DNA from: Fusobacteriaceae bacterium
Lineage (GTDB): Bacteria; Fusobacteriota; Fusobacteriia; Fusobacteriales; Fusobacteriaceae
Length of the DNA stretch: 16,262 nt
NCBI GenBank assembly: GCA_030625925.1
Contig: DAOUPY010000009.1
Span: forward strand, 1 to 16,262
Direction of reading: 5' to 3'
The stretch's first letter is position 1; each line of letters starts with the position of its first letter. The notes under the pieces were generated by a model, which saw only the letters and a program-made list of their open reading frames with translations, searched no databases and had not been told where the DNA came from. The translations under genes were made by a program, and so were the position numbers. Shown piece after piece: positions 1-6,690 of this stretch.

Positions 1-398
1 GCAGTATATCCACGGGCTTCAAAGGTAGATCTCAGTCCGCCACTTGGAAATGAAGATGCATCTGATTCTCCCTTGATTAACTCCTTTCCTGAAAATTCCA
101 TTATGATTTGCCCGTCTCCGATAGGAGAGATGAAAGAATCATGTTTTTCTGCAGTCAGGCCATTCAATGGTTGAAACCAATGGGTAAAATGAGTAGCTCC
201 TTTTTCTATTGCCCAATCTTTCATGGCATTGGCTACTACCTCAGCAATGGAAAGAGTCAATTCTTTTCTACCATTTTGCACCTCTAAAAATTCTTTGAAT
301 ACACTCTTTGGAACACGCTGTCTTAAGGTAGTTTTGTCAAAGCAATAATCTCCATAAATTTCAGGTACACTTTTAGTTTCGTTAATAATTTTTTCCAT
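1..398 (-). CDS. glnN: Type III glutamine synthetase, N-terminal part (cut by window edge)
   Basis: Glutamine synthetase makes glutamine from glutamate, ammonia and ATP in the cytoplasm. Only the first 132 codons are visible; the gene runs off the left edge. The translation begins [20 protein letters not shown] and contains blocks typical of the large GSIII class: [58 protein letters not shown] and FEARGYTA. These belong to the N-terminal half that is diagnostic for GSIII and differ from GSI. The ATG is preceded by TAGGAGGTCAAA, an almost ideal ribosome binding site, so the start is secure. The gene is divergent from glgB and lies behind a long leader with a mini-ORF and terminator (see 597-771). 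The catalytic C-terminal part is out of view, so intactness cannot be judged. Confidence 0.93.
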   Translation of the reverse strand, partial: MEKIINETKSVPEIYGDYCFDKTTLRQRVPKSVFKEFLEVQNGRKELTLSIAEVVANAMKDWAIEKGATHFTHWFQPLNGLTAEKHDSFISPIGDGQIIMEFSGKELIKGESDASSFPSGGLRSTFEARGYT

Positions 399-596
399 TT
401 TGACCTCCTAAGTTGTTTAAATCTTTATTGTTATTAATTTATAAAAAAAACCAAGACATGTTTTTTAGTAAAGCGAAAAACAAGCCTCAGACGATAGCGG
501 CATAAAATTCACTTATAGTGGTTAATTTGTGGTAAACCCTAGAAACACCCAACCATATTATGGGGATATATAAGTTTTAATATAAATTTTAAAAAG
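399..596 (-). other. Untranslated stretch between leader terminator and glnN; no assigned element
   Basis: About 190 bases lie between the intrinsic terminator of the mini-ORF and the glnN start. Read on the minus strand the stretch contains short potential helices: CCAT/ATGG near 552-562, GGTT/AACC around 517-535, and TGTTTTT/AAAAACA around 460-483. It also has a T-rich run ending near 444. It matches no riboswitch core I know (T-box, c-di-GMP, FMN, glycine, guanidine and THF were considered). A weak promoter is possible here (TTTAAA, 17 bp, TATATC, near 567-595), which would give glnN its own start. The function is unknown. Confidence 0.4.
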
Positions 597-625
597 GGGG
601 ACAGTGACACGAAGTCACTATCCCC
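597..625 (-). terminator. Intrinsic terminator after the 34-codon ORF, upstream of glnN
   Basis: On the minus strand GGGGA-T-AGTGAC type arms pair: five base pairs (597-601 with 621-625), one mismatch (602/620), then six base pairs (603-608 with 614-619), around a five-base loop. The 3' arm is followed at once by C and five T (596-591). This is the classic hairpin plus U-tract, oriented to stop minus-strand transcription before glnN. On the plus strand no U-tract follows, so it is not bidirectional. Confidence 0.85.
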
Positions 626-722
626 TATAAGAAACTGTTTTTAGTTTTTTAGATACTAAGCCCATCTTTGAAGTAAAGCTAAATATGAAAATTTCTAATC
701 TGTCAATTTTTTTTAAAGCCAT
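618..722 (-). CDS. 34-residue small ORF, possible leader peptide or small protein ahead of glnN
   Basis: The ORF starts with ATG at 722 behind TGGAGG at good spacing and ends with TAG at 618-620. The product starts MALKKIDRLE and ends TVSYRG. It is basic (eight Lys/Arg against two Asp/Glu), with a short hydrophobic patch IFIFSF and no signal peptide or cysteine. It contains no glutamine, so it is not a simple glutamine-codon attenuator. It has its own sigma70-like promoter (766-794) and is followed by an intrinsic terminator. Its stop codon lies inside the 5' arm of that hairpin, so a terminating ribosome would cover the stem. Two readings fit: a leader peptide that couples translation to readthrough into glnN, or a free-standing small protein gene. 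I do not recognise the protein family. Confidence 0.6.
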   Translation of the reverse strand: MALKKIDRLEIFIFSFTSKMGLVSKKLKTVSYRG

Positions 723-765
723 TTGCTTACCTCCAATTTTTTTATGTGTACCACTTATTTAGAGA

Positions 766-794
766 AGTATAACAAATTTTTGGGATAAAAGCAA
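766..794 (-). promoter_or_regulatory. Sigma70-like promoter of the glnN leader unit
   Basis: The minus strand reads TTGCTT (794-789), a 17-bp spacer, then TATACT (771-766). Both hexamers are close to consensus and the spacing is ideal. Transcription would start near 759, about 37 bases before the mini-ORF start at 722. Confidence 0.72.
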
Positions 795-801
795 TTTTTT
801 T

Positions 802-830
802 TTGTATTGGTAGTGTAGTTGAGGTATACT
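802..830 (+). promoter_or_regulatory. Sigma70-like promoter of the glg operon
   Basis: TTGTAT (802-807), a 17-bp spacer and TATACT (825-830) precede glgB. The predicted start near 837 leaves a short leader of about 33 bases carrying AAAGGGGA as ribosome binding site before the ATG at 870. The -35 hexamer lies only 7 bp from that of the divergent minus-strand promoter. Confidence 0.7.
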
Positions 831-869
831 CCTATTGTATAACAAACTTAATAAACAAAGGGGATAGCT

Positions 870-2756
870 ATGAAATATGAGGAAGAAAAAAAGAAAATAG
901 AATTTGATGTTCATATTTTTCACGAAGGGAACCATTTTATGTCATATTCTTTATTAGGCGCACATATAAATGATGAAGGGGTATCTTTTAGAGTTTGGGC
1001 TCCCAATGCTAAGGGGCTTTCTGTGGTAGGAGATTTTAACAATTGGGATTCTAGCAGTCACAGGATGAAAAAAAATAATGACTTTTGGATCCTTCAAGTT
1101 GATGGGATAAAAAAAGGAGAAAAATATAAATATGCTATTGAAACGTGGAGTGGTAAAAAACTTGTAAAATCAGATCCCTATGCATTATATTCAGAATTAA
1201 GACCAAATACTGCCTCAATAGTATGGGATTTAGAAAATTATTCTTGGAATGACCAGGAGTGGAAAGAAAATAAAAAATCTTACCAACCGTATAAAAAACC
1301 AATGAATATATATGAGGTTCATTTAGGATCTTGGAAAAAACCAGAGGGAAGAGAAAATTTTCAAACCTATAGGGAGTTAGCAGAAGAACTGCCTAAATAC
1401 GTTTCTGAAATGGGGTATACCCATGTTGAACTTATGCCGATATCGGAATATCCATTGGATGATTCTTGGGGGTACCAGGGGACAGGATATTTTTCAGTGA
1501 CCAGCAGACATGGAGTACCTGAAGATTTTAAGTACCTAATAGATGAATTTCACAGATATGGGATAGGAGTAATTCTAGATTGGGTGCCGGGACATTTTTG
1601 TAAAGATGCCCATGGTTTATATCGATTTGATGGAACTCCAACATATGAATATGCCAATTCTGCACTGGGAGAAAATGAACAGTGGGGAACCTGCAATTTT
1701 GATCTATCCAAATCAGAAATTCATAGTTTTTTAATATCAAATGCTGTATTTTGGATGGAGGAGTATCATATAGATGGTCTTAGGGTAGATGCGGTATCTA
1801 ATATGCTGTATTTAGATTTTTGCAAGGAGCCCAGCCCAGAGTTGAAAAATAAAGATGGGGGAAATCAAAATTTGTGGGCAATTGATTTTATGCAAAAATT
1901 AAACACAGAGATATTTAAAAGATTTCCAAATGCACTCATGATAGCAGAAGAATCTACGTCCCGGCCAAATATAACTAAAGGCAAGAAAGAAAGTGGATTG
2001 GGGTTTAACTACAAATGGAATATGGGATGGATGAATGATATTTTGAAATATATGGAGCTTGATCCTATAAATAGAAAATTTCACCATAATTTAATTACAT
2101 TCTCCATAGTTTATGCTTTTTCAGAAAACTATATTCTGCCTTTTTCCCATGATGAAGTAGTCCATGGAAAAAAATCTCTTATAGAAAAATTTCCAGGTTG
2201 CTATGTGGATAAATTTGCGAGTTTAAGACTTCTTTTAGGATATATGATGGGACATCCTGGAAAAAAACTTCTTTTTATGGGGGGAGAGATCGGGCAGTTT
2301 TTAGAATGGAGATTCTATGAGTCTATAGAATGGCAGTTATTAGAACTTCAAAAACATGAAGAGCTGCAAAAATTTGTTAAAAACTTAAATTTTTTCTATA
2401 AAAATGAAAAATCTTTTTGGGAAATTGATCATTCATGTGAAGGATTTCATTGGTTAGAAGTGAATAATAGTAATTGTGGGGTAGTTTCTTTTGTGAGAAA
2501 GAGTGAGGAGAGGGATGACTTTATAATAGCAGTATATAATTTTACACCTGTTCATTATTCTAAGCATAAGATGGGAGTGCCTAGATTTGTTAACTATGAA
2601 GAGGTGTTAAACAGTGATACTTCTAAATACGGAGGAAAGGGAAGAGTGAATTTAGAAGTTTTGAAACCTAGATGGGGTGGAGTGGATAAAGAACTTTGCC
2701 ATATAGAGATAGATGTGGCGCCTCTTTCAGTGATTTACCTGAAACCAAAATTCTAA
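870..2756 (+). CDS. glgB: 1,4-alpha-glucan branching enzyme
   Basis: GlgB cuts alpha-1,4 chains and rejoins them as alpha-1,6 branches in cytoplasmic glycogen. The 628-residue protein has one CBM48 domain (about residues 30-115, with FRVWAPNAKGLSVVGDFNNW) followed by a GH13 barrel. Catalytic landmarks are visible: DGLRVDAVSNMLY with nucleophile Asp about 307, IAEESTS with the acid Glu about 360, and FSHDEVVHG with Asp about 428. HLGSW and the DSWGYQGTGYF block before the barrel core are typical of GlgB. The length fits the short bacterial form that lacks the extra N-terminal domain of the roughly 730-residue E. coli enzyme. It is the first gene of the glg operon. The gap to glgC is 174 bases, the largest in the operon. 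Confidence 0.97.
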   Translation: MKYEEEKKKIEFDVHIFHEGNHFMSYSLLGAHINDEGVSFRVWAPNAKGLSVVGDFNNWDSSSHRMKKNNDFWILQVDGIKKGEKYKYAIETWSGKKLVKSDPYALYSELRPNTASIVWDLENYSWNDQEWKENKKSYQPYKKPMNIYEVHLGSWKKPEGRENFQTYRELAEELPKYVSEMGYTHVELMPISEYPLDDSWGYQGTGYFSVTSRHGVPEDFKYLIDEFHRYGIGVILDWVPGHFCKDAHGLYRFDGTPTYEYANSALGENEQWGTCNFDLSKSEIHSFLISNAVFWMEEYHIDGLRVDAVSNMLYLDFCKEPSPELKNKDGGNQNLWAIDFMQKLNTEIFKRFPNALMIAEESTSRPNITKGKKESGLGFNYKWNMGWMNDILKYMELDPINRKFHHNLITFSIVYAFSENYILPFSHDEVVHGKKSLIEKFPGCYVDKFASLRLLLGYMMGHPGKKLLFMGGEIGQFLEWRFYESIEWQLLELQKHEELQKFVKNLNFFYKNEKSFWEIDHSCEGFHWLEVNNSNCGVVSFVRKSEERDDFIIAVYNFTPVHYSKHKMGVPRFVNYEEVLNSDTSKYGGKGRVNLEVLKPRWGGVDKELCHIEIDVAPLSVIYLKPKF

Positions 2757-2930
2757 AAGTGGTTCATTTCAGAACTGAACGATTTGATTTTAAAAGTAAA
2801 TGGATTTTAAATTTTTTTATCGATAAAAATTAATTTTTTTAAATAAAATGTAGTAAACTTAAGAGAGAGTATCTAAAAGGTTAAATGAAAGGATATTTGA
2901 AAGGTTAAACATTTATAGGGGGGAGTTTAG
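2757..2930 (+). other. glgB-glgC spacer with AT-rich palindrome and 12-bp repeats
   Basis: This is the longest gap inside the glg operon. It holds an AT-rich 16-bp palindrome TTTTTATCGATAAAAA (2814-2829), three 12-bp tandem repeats (2876-2911), and a very strong purine-rich ribosome binding site (GGGGGGAG) before glgC. A weak inverted repeat GTTCA/TGAAC (2762-2780) lacks a following U-tract and is not a convincing terminator. I found no clear internal promoter. Confidence 0.6.
2876..2911 (+). repeat. Three imperfect 12-bp tandem repeats upstream of glgC
   Basis: The units are AAAGGTTAAATG (2876-2887), AAAGGATATTTG (2888-2899) and AAAGGTTAAACA (2900-2911). Each keeps AAAGG in exact 12-bp register; the first and third differ only at the last two bases. 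They end about 7 bases before the glgC ribosome binding site. They could be an operator array on DNA or repeated purine motifs in the mRNA leader; neither is proven. Confidence 0.7.
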
Positions 2931-4055
2931 ATGAGGAAAAAAGAGATGATAGCTATGCTTTTAGCAGGAGGACAGGGAAGTCGACTGGTGCCTTTAACTT
3001 CAGATGTAGCAAAACCAGCAGTTGATTTTGGTGGCAAATATAAAATTATAGATTTTCCATTGAGTAATTGTACAAATTCGGGGATAGATACTGTTGGAAT
3101 ACTTACTCAGTATAGACCATTTTTATTAAATACACACATAGGTACAGGATCAGCCTGGGATCTCAATAGTATGCATGGGGGGACAGCAATACTGCCACCA
3201 TTTACAACTCAAGAGGGAGGAGCCTGGTATAAAGGAACAGCCAATGCGATCTATCAGAATATTCAGTATATAGACAGATATAATCCAGATCATGTACTTA
3301 TATTATCTGGGGATCATATCTATAAGATGGATTATAATAAAATGTTGAGAGAACACAAAAAACAGGGGGCAGATGTGACAATTGCTGCCTTAACAGTGAC
3401 TTTAGAGGAAGCTACGAGGTTTGGAATAATGAATGTAAGGGATGATAATACAATATATGAATTTGAAGAAAAACCGGAAAAACCAAAGAGTAATTTAGCA
3501 TCTATGGGGATCTATATATTTAAATGGTCGGAATTAAAAAAATATTTAATTGAAGATGAAAAAAATAAAGAATCGGAAAACGATTTTGGTATGAATATAC
3601 TGCCTAAGATGTTAGATGACGGGCTGAAAATGGTTACTCATCCATTTAAAGGCTATTGGAAAGATGTAGGAACGATCAATAGTTTATGGGAAGCTAATAT
3701 GGATCTGTTGGATGAGAACAATGACTTGAACTTACATACGAATGATTGGAAGATATATACATCGGGAGAGCCAAAGGGAGCTGCGTATTTTGGTGAAAGA
3801 GCCAATGTTGAAAATTCAATGGTGGTTGATGGATGTGAAGTCTATGGTTCTATAAAGAATACTGTATTATTTCCTGGGGTAGTTATTGAGGAGGGAGCTG
3901 TGGTTAAAAATTCAGTGTTATTTCCAAACGTAAAAATAGGAAATGGGGTAATCTTAGATAGAGTTATAGTAGGAGAAAATACAAGTATTCTGTCTGGAAC
4001 TCATGCTGGAGATACTACAATAAAAGTGATACCACAAAATAAAACTATAAAATAA
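2931..4055 (+). CDS. glgC: Glucose-1-phosphate adenylyltransferase, catalytic subunit
   Basis: GlgC makes ADP-glucose and pyrophosphate from glucose-1-phosphate and ATP, the committed step of glycogen synthesis. The 374-residue protein has the nucleotidyltransferase signature [11 protein letters not shown] (residues 13-23), the catalytic loop [11 protein letters not shown] with Asp 128, the FEEKP motif (178-182) and GYWKDVGT (241-248). It ends in a left-handed beta-helix region from about residue 290. All key residues are present, so this is the active subunit. The ATG at 2931 has a strong GGGGGGAG ribosome binding site. Only 15 bases separate it from glgD, its probable partner subunit. Allosteric control is typical for the family but cannot be read from the sequence. 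Confidence 0.97.
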   Translation: MRKKEMIAMLLAGGQGSRLVPLTSDVAKPAVDFGGKYKIIDFPLSNCTNSGIDTVGILTQYRPFLLNTHIGTGSAWDLNSMHGGTAILPPFTTQEGGAWYKGTANAIYQNIQYIDRYNPDHVLILSGDHIYKMDYNKMLREHKKQGADVTIAALTVTLEEATRFGIMNVRDDNTIYEFEEKPEKPKSNLASMGIYIFKWSELKKYLIEDEKNKESENDFGMNILPKMLDDGLKMVTHPFKGYWKDVGTINSLWEANMDLLDENNDLNLHTNDWKIYTSGEPKGAAYFGERANVENSMVVDGCEVYGSIKNTVLFPGVVIEEGAVVKNSVLFPNVKIGNGVILDRVIVGENTSILSGTHAGDTTIKVIPQNKTIK

Positions 4056-4070
4056 ATTTGGAGGAGAATT

Positions 4071-5192
4071 ATGGCAAAATCATATATGGGATTAATAATG
4101 GCATCTCAAGATACTAATGATATAAGGGGACTTACAAAATATAGACCGATTGCAGCTATTCCATTTGCAGGAAGGTATAGAATAATTGATTTCTCCTTAA
4201 CAAATCTGACTAGAACTGGAATTTCAAATGTAGGAATAGTAGTCCCGCACAGCTATATAAGATCACTGAGAGATCATATAAGAGGAGGGCAGTTTTGGGA
4301 TTTAAATAGAAAAAATGGGGGAATATTTTTGATGCATCCTACCATTGATTCTGAAATTGGGAAGTCAAATGTAGAAAATTTTAGATCTAACTTAGAATAT
4401 TTACATAAGAGTAAAGAAAATCATGTTGTGTTATGCCCGGCTCATTTAGTCGCTAATATTGATCTACGATCTATTATAGATTCCCATGAAAAATCAGGGA
4501 AAGATCTTACCATAGTATATAAAAAAATAGATAAGGATATAAAGGCATACAGGGGATCTACAAGTGTAATACTCAATGAAAACAATGAAGTGGAAAAATT
4601 TGGAATAGTTGTAGATTCTCAGGAGGGAACAAATATATCTTTAGAGATAAAGATTATAAAAAAAGATCTTCTGATAGGTCTTCTTATGAGCGGGGTACAG
4701 AATGGCCTTGTAGGGAATTTGAATAAATTTATTGAACATAATATCCATAAAATTTCTACTAATATATATGAATTTACTGGATATGCTACATTTATTAATT
4801 CTACAAAAAACTATTTTAAAGCAAATAAAGATATATTAAAAAAAGAAATAAGAGAGGAACTTCTCTTAAGTAATGGAGGAATATCTACAAAGATTAACGA
4901 CACTCCCCCGGCTATCTATAAACCTGATTCTAAGGTCTCTAATTCTCTTATAGCCAATGGATGTATTGTAAAGGGATCGGTGAAAGACAGTGTCATAGGT
5001 AGAAGGGTAGTAATAAAAAAAGGTGCGACTATAAAAAATAGTATAGTCTTACAGTCTTGTATAATAGAAGAGGGTGTAGAGATAAAAAATGTGATTATAG
5101 ATAAAAATGTAACGATTAGTAAATATCAAAAAGTGATTGGATCGGAACAATTCCCATTGGTAATAGAAAAAAAATCACTTTTAGATGGATAA
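4071..5192 (+). CDS. glgD: GlgD, non-catalytic partner subunit of ADP-glucose pyrophosphorylase
   Basis: GlgD is a GlgC paralogue that, in low-GC bacteria, forms a mixed complex with GlgC and alters its activity. The 373-residue protein keeps the fold: RYRIIDFSLTNLTRTGISNVG matches the Glg[12 protein letters not shown] region, QFWDLNR is conserved, and the C-terminal beta-helix is present (about residues 280-355). The catalytic motifs are eroded. GGxGSRL becomes ASQDTNDIRG, the GDH loop becomes PAH (residues 123-125), FEEKP is missing, and YWKDVG is replaced by YATFINS. It is therefore almost surely inactive alone and regulatory. It sits 15 bases after glgC with GGAGGAG before its ATG, so the two subunits are probably made together. 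Confidence 0.94.
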   Translation: MAKSYMGLIMASQDTNDIRGLTKYRPIAAIPFAGRYRIIDFSLTNLTRTGISNVGIVVPHSYIRSLRDHIRGGQFWDLNRKNGGIFLMHPTIDSEIGKSNVENFRSNLEYLHKSKENHVVLCPAHLVANIDLRSIIDSHEKSGKDLTIVYKKIDKDIKAYRGSTSVILNENNEVEKFGIVVDSQEGTNISLEIKIIKKDLLIGLLMSGVQNGLVGNLNKFIEHNIHKISTNIYEFTGYATFINSTKNYFKANKDILKKEIREELLLSNGGISTKINDTPPAIYKPDSKVSNSLIANGCIVKGSVKDSVIGRRVVIKKGATIKNSIVLQSCIIEEGVEIKNVIIDKNVTISKYQKVIGSEQFPLVIEKKSLLDG

Positions 5193-5242
5193 CATATTTT
5201 TGCTGGCTTCTTAGAGTCAGTATTTAAAAAAAGGAGAACATT

Positions 5243-6670
5243 ATGAAAATATTATTTGTAAGTAGTGAGGCACACCCCTTTGCCAAAAGTGGAGGGTTAG
5301 GTGATGTTGCATACTCCCTGCCTAAAGCACTTGTTAAAACCACAGATATTAGGGTGATTATGCCTAAATATACAAATATCCACGATAGATATCGCAGCGG
5401 AATGAAATTGGTATCTAAGTTTACAACTAGTGTTTCTTGGAGGGAAAAATATGTAGGTCTTTATAAGATGAAATATGATGATATTCCATTTTATTTTATA
5501 GATAATGAGGGTTATTTTAATCGTCCAAATGCCTATGGATATTTTGATGACGGTGAGCGATTTTCATATTTTTCTAGAGCAGTGATAGATTCCATCGAAC
5601 ATATGGATTTTATACCTGATATTATCCATTGCAACGACTGGCAGTCAGCATTGGTCCCTGTATTTTTAAAGGCGTTTTATGGGGAAAAATATAAAGATAT
5701 AAAGGTGATATATACTATACACAATCTTAAATTTCAAGGGGTATATAGTAAAAAAACCCTCCATGATATCCTGGGTCTAAGTGATTATTATTTTGATGAG
5801 GAAAGATTAAAATTTAATGATGCCATCTCCTATATGAAGGGGGGAATTACCTTCTCCGATTATATAACTACCGTAAGTAACACATATGCCAATGAGATAA
5901 AATATCCTTTTTTTGGTGAGGGTCTCCATGGTCTTTTTCAAAAACTGGATTATAAAGTTACAGGTATAGTAAATGGTATAGATTACGATACTTTTAATCC
6001 TAGAAAAGATAAGGAACTGCATACTAAATATGGGATCTCTACAAGGGATAAAAAAATAAAAAATAAACTAGCTCTCCAGAGAGAGCTGGGGTTACTAGAG
6101 AGTGAGAGTATTCCAGTTATTGGGATTGTAACCCGGCTCACTGGACAAAAAGGTTTGGATCTGATAGCACACATATTGGAAGAACTATTGATTCTGGATG
6201 TACAACTGGTTGTGCTGGGAACTGGAGATATTCAATTTGAAGATTTATTTAGATATTATGCACATCTATACCCATCTAAGTTATCAGCTAATATTACCTT
6301 TGACAGTGCGTTAGCTAAAAAAATATATGCTGGATCAGATATATTCTTGATGCCGTCGTTATTTGAGCCATGTGGATTGTCTCAATTGATTTCTATGAGG
6401 TATGGGACCATCCCTATTGTAAGGGAAACCGGTGGCTTAAAAGACACTGTTACTCCATATAATGAATTTGAGGGGACGGGAACAGGTTTTGGGTTTAAAA
6501 ATTACAATGCTCATGAACTTCTGGAAACTTTAAAATATGCTCTAAAAATTTATGAGAAGAAAGAACAATGGGATAAATTGGTTAAAAATGCCATGGAAAG
6601 AAAGAGCAGCTGGGCAAATGCAGCGAAGCAATATAAGAAGATATATAAGGCATTGATAGATAAAAAATAA
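5243..6670 (+). CDS. glgA: Glycogen synthase (ADP-glucose type, GT5)
   Basis: GlgA transfers glucose from ADP-glucose to the non-reducing end of growing glycogen. The 475-residue length matches the usual bacterial enzyme. The N-terminal GT5 domain has KSGGLGDVAYSLP (Lys 15), the ADP-glucose binding motif, then HCNDWQSALVP and IHNLKFQGVY. The C-terminal GT-B domain has GIVTRLTGQKGLDL (about residue 293 on) and SLFEPCGLSQLISMRYG with the conserved Glu about 375, followed by RETGGLKDTV. The ATG at 5243 follows AAAAAGGAGAACATT. It is 50 bases after glgD; that gap contains a weak six-pair hairpin around 5202-5219 without a U-tract, so readthrough is expected. It is 20 bases ahead of glgP. Confidence 0.97.
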   Translation: MKILFVSSEAHPFAKSGGLGDVAYSLPKALVKTTDIRVIMPKYTNIHDRYRSGMKLVSKFTTSVSWREKYVGLYKMKYDDIPFYFIDNEGYFNRPNAYGYFDDGERFSYFSRAVIDSIEHMDFIPDIIHCNDWQSALVPVFLKAFYGEKYKDIKVIYTIHNLKFQGVYSKKTLHDILGLSDYYFDEERLKFNDAISYMKGGITFSDYITTVSNTYANEIKYPFFGEGLHGLFQKLDYKVTGIVNGIDYDTFNPRKDKELHTKYGISTRDKKIKNKLALQRELGLLESESIPVIGIVTRLTGQKGLDLIAHILEELLILDVQLVVLGTGDIQFEDLFRYYAHLYPSKLSANITFDSALAKKIYAGSDIFLMPSLFEPCGLSQLISMRYGTIPIVRETGGLKDTVTPYNEFEGTGTGFGFKNYNAHELLETLKYALKIYEKKEQWDKLVKNAMERKSSWANAAKQYKKIYKALIDKK

Positions 6671-6690
6671 AAGGGAGATAGGAGGAATAT

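Noticed and set aside
399..596. A known riboswitch or T-box ahead of glnN
   Set aside because: No T-box AGGGTGG-type sequence and no core of the classes I compared by eye; only short AT-rich helices are visible.
632..647. Five-pair stem with six-base loop (AAACT/AGTTT) as an ANTAR-protein hexaloop site
   Set aside because: On the minus strand the loop is AAAAAC, lacking the G expected at position four, and no second matching hairpin is present at the right distance.
1528..2087. Minus-strand open frames inside glgB
   Set aside because: They are antisense to conserved GH13 sequence, with compositions expected of shadows.
2762..2829. Inverted repeat GTTCA/TGAAC and AT palindrome after glgB as a terminator
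   Set aside because: The first has a long loop and no U-tract after it; the second is only A/T pairs around ATCGAT. The strong glgC ribosome site and operon logic argue for readthrough.
2888..2925. GGA motifs before glgC as CsrA binding sites, as in E. coli glgC
   Set aside because: GGA occurs only once in the repeats and again in the purine-rich ribosome site; no hairpin presents it in a loop, and I have no evidence for CsrA in this organism.
5202..5219. Hairpin between glgD and glgA
   Set aside because: Only six pairs with one G-U and no following T-run; it is probably not functional as a terminator.
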